From the NCBI RefSeq assembly GCF_037414475.1, contig NZ_CP147913.1, positions 4,772,001 to 4,836,000 of the forward strand: 64,000 nt of DNA, given 5' to 3'. Within the stretch, counting starts at the first letter, position 1. Every line of letters begins with the position of its first letter. Source of the stretch: Myxococcus stipitatus (GTDB lineage Bacteria; Myxococcota; Myxococcia; Myxococcales; Myxococcaceae). Both the position numbers and the translations under genes were made by a program. The notes beneath the pieces are model-generated. The model was not told the DNA's origin and made no database searches. It saw only the letters and a program-made list of their open reading frames with translations. Shown here in pieces: positions 63,144 through 64,000 of this stretch.

Positions 63144-64000
63144 ATGAAGACCTCGATTCCTTCCCAGATGAAGGCCATCGCCATCGACCGGTTTGGTGGT
63201 CCCGAACTGCTCGGGATGAAGACGCTCCCCGTGCCTCCGTTGGGGCGCGATGAGGTGCTCATCAAGGTCGAGACGGCGGGCATCGGCCAGTGGGACCCCG
63301 AGGAGCGCGAAGGGGGAATGGAGGGACTCAAGCCGGGCAAGTCGACCTTCCCCTACGTGCTCGGGTCGGATGGCGCGGGCACCATCGTGGCCGTGGGGGA
63401 GGGCGTGAAGAACTTCAAGGAGGGCGACAAGGTCTACGCCGCGGGCTTCCTCAACTCGAAGGGGGGCTTCTACGCGGAATACGCCTGCGTGAGGGCGGTG
63501 GACACCTCGCCGATTCCCAAGGGCCTGAGCGCGGAGCAGGCGGGAGTGCTGGCGGCGGACGGCATCACCGCCCTGCAAGGCGTGGAGGACACGCTCAAGG
63601 TCGGCAAGGGCACGAACCTCCTGGTGTACGGCGCCAGCGGCGGCGTGGGTCACCTGGCGGTGCAGTTGGCCAAGAGGTTGGGCGCGAGAGTCCTCGCGGT
63701 GGTCTCTGGCGAGGATGGCGTGGAGCTAGGCAAGAAGATTGGCGCGGACAAGGTGGTGAATGGCCGCGCGGATGACGTGGTGAAGGCGTCCCGGGAGTTC
63801 GCACCCGATGGGCTCGACGCGGCCCTGGTGCTCGCCGGGGGAGAGAAGACGGACCAGGTGCTCGCGACGGTGAAGAAGGGCGGGCACATCGCCTTCCCCA
63901 ATGGCGTCGAGCCCGCGCCCAAGGGCCCCGAGGGCGTCAAGGTGAGCGCCTACAATGGCGAGCCGAATCCCCGCGCGCTGAGCCGGCTCAACGGGCTCAT
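63144..64000 (+). CDS. NADPH:quinone oxidoreductase / zinc-type alcohol dehydrogenase (3' end outside window)
   Basis: ATG 63144 in MKTSIPSQMKAIAIDRFGG; open to the window edge, 285 residues present. Medium-chain dehydrogenase features: EVLIKVETAGIGQWDP (no zinc-Cys where alcohol dehydrogenases have one, typical of quinone reductases), VLGSDGAGTIVAVGEG, and the NADPH-binding Rossmann turn LLVYGASGGVGHLAVQLA. It uses NADPH to reduce quinones or enones. The remaining ~40-60 residues lie beyond the window. Confidence 0.88.
   Translation, partial: MKTSIPSQMKAIAIDRFGGPELLGMKTLPVPPLGRDEVLIKVETAGIGQWDPEEREGGMEGLKPGKSTFPYVLGSDGAGTIVAVGEGVKNFKEGDKVYAAGFLNSKGGFYAEYACVRAVDTSPIPKGLSAEQAGVLAADGITALQGVEDTLKVGKGTNLLVYGASGGVGHLAVQLAKRLGARVLAVVSGEDGVELGKKIGADKVVNGRADDVVKASREFAPDGLDAALVLAGGEKTDQVLATVKKGGHIAFPNGVEPAPKGPEGVKVSAYNGEPNPRALSRLNGL

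Overview
The window is high-GC DNA with strongly G/C-biased third codon positions. Its gene content points to a fruiting myxobacterium of the Myxococcus/Corallococcus/Pyxidicoccus group: a DUF2378 (Mxa_TIGR02265-type) protein, a kinase-ATPase-TPR giant, an Imm11/AHH toxin-immunity pair, a Cas6 that looks like the MYXAN (Cmx6) type, and many lipoproteins. This is inferred from families, not from a marker gene.

Left edge (1-6.9 kb). The window opens inside the C-terminal SAVED domain of a cyclic-oligonucleotide-sensing effector (CBASS- or type III-related). A fossil CRISPR (leader fragment plus one repeat) follows, then three small lipoproteins, two of them diverged paralogues, of which only one keeps a JAMM-like motif. 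A SNF2 helicase and a SWIM zinc-finger protein follow, overlapping by 4 bp.

CRISPR island (7.0-25.9 kb). Two arrays share one 36-nt repeat and are read left to right from two homologous leaders. Array 1 has 23 repeats plus a decayed 24th; array 2 has 36 repeats. Each array is broken by a different IS3-family element. Between them lie a complete type III-B module (cmr1-cmr6, with a Cas10/Cmr2 that has GGDD but no HD domain) and then cas6, a truncated cas3 (HD part only), a cas4-cas1 fusion and cas2. The order cas6-cas3-[gap]-cas4/cas1-cas2-leader-array matches the Myxococcus dev-type (I-A/MYXAN) operon with the rest of cas3 and the Cascade genes (devT/devR/devS: cas8, cas7, cas5) deleted. I read this as a locus whose type I interference arm was lost, while its repeat-processing and adaptation genes now serve a Cmr complex. 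Beyond the array 2 trailer are a fragment of an AHH nuclease toxin, an intact Imm11-type immunity gene and one more fossil repeat.

26-36 kb. A tandem duplication of a cysteine-rich lipoprotein gene (one copy intact, one frameshifted), a lipoprotein esterase, an Amidase_2 protein, an NAD(P)-binding epimerase-like protein, a DUF2378 protein, an ExoD-like membrane protein and a 1180-aa kinase/AAA/TPR protein.

36-50.7 kb, mostly minus strand. A zinc-ribbon methyltransferase (plus strand); a four-gene overlapping lipid operon (cNMP-binding patatin, KAS III-like enzyme with the catalytic Asn replaced, acyltransferase, SDR); a complete RND tripartite efflux operon; an eight-haem cytochrome; and an internally duplicated secreted protein.

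50.7-64 kb. An AAA ATPase, an alpha/beta hydrolase and a class C beta-lactamase-like hydrolase on the plus strand. Then a translationally coupled minus-strand operon MoxR AAA - DUF5682 - VWA - SWIM/HEAT, which resembles predicted MoxR-VWA ternary conflict systems. Last are a small secreted protein and a quinone oxidoreductase cut by the window end. No rRNA or tRNA genes were seen.
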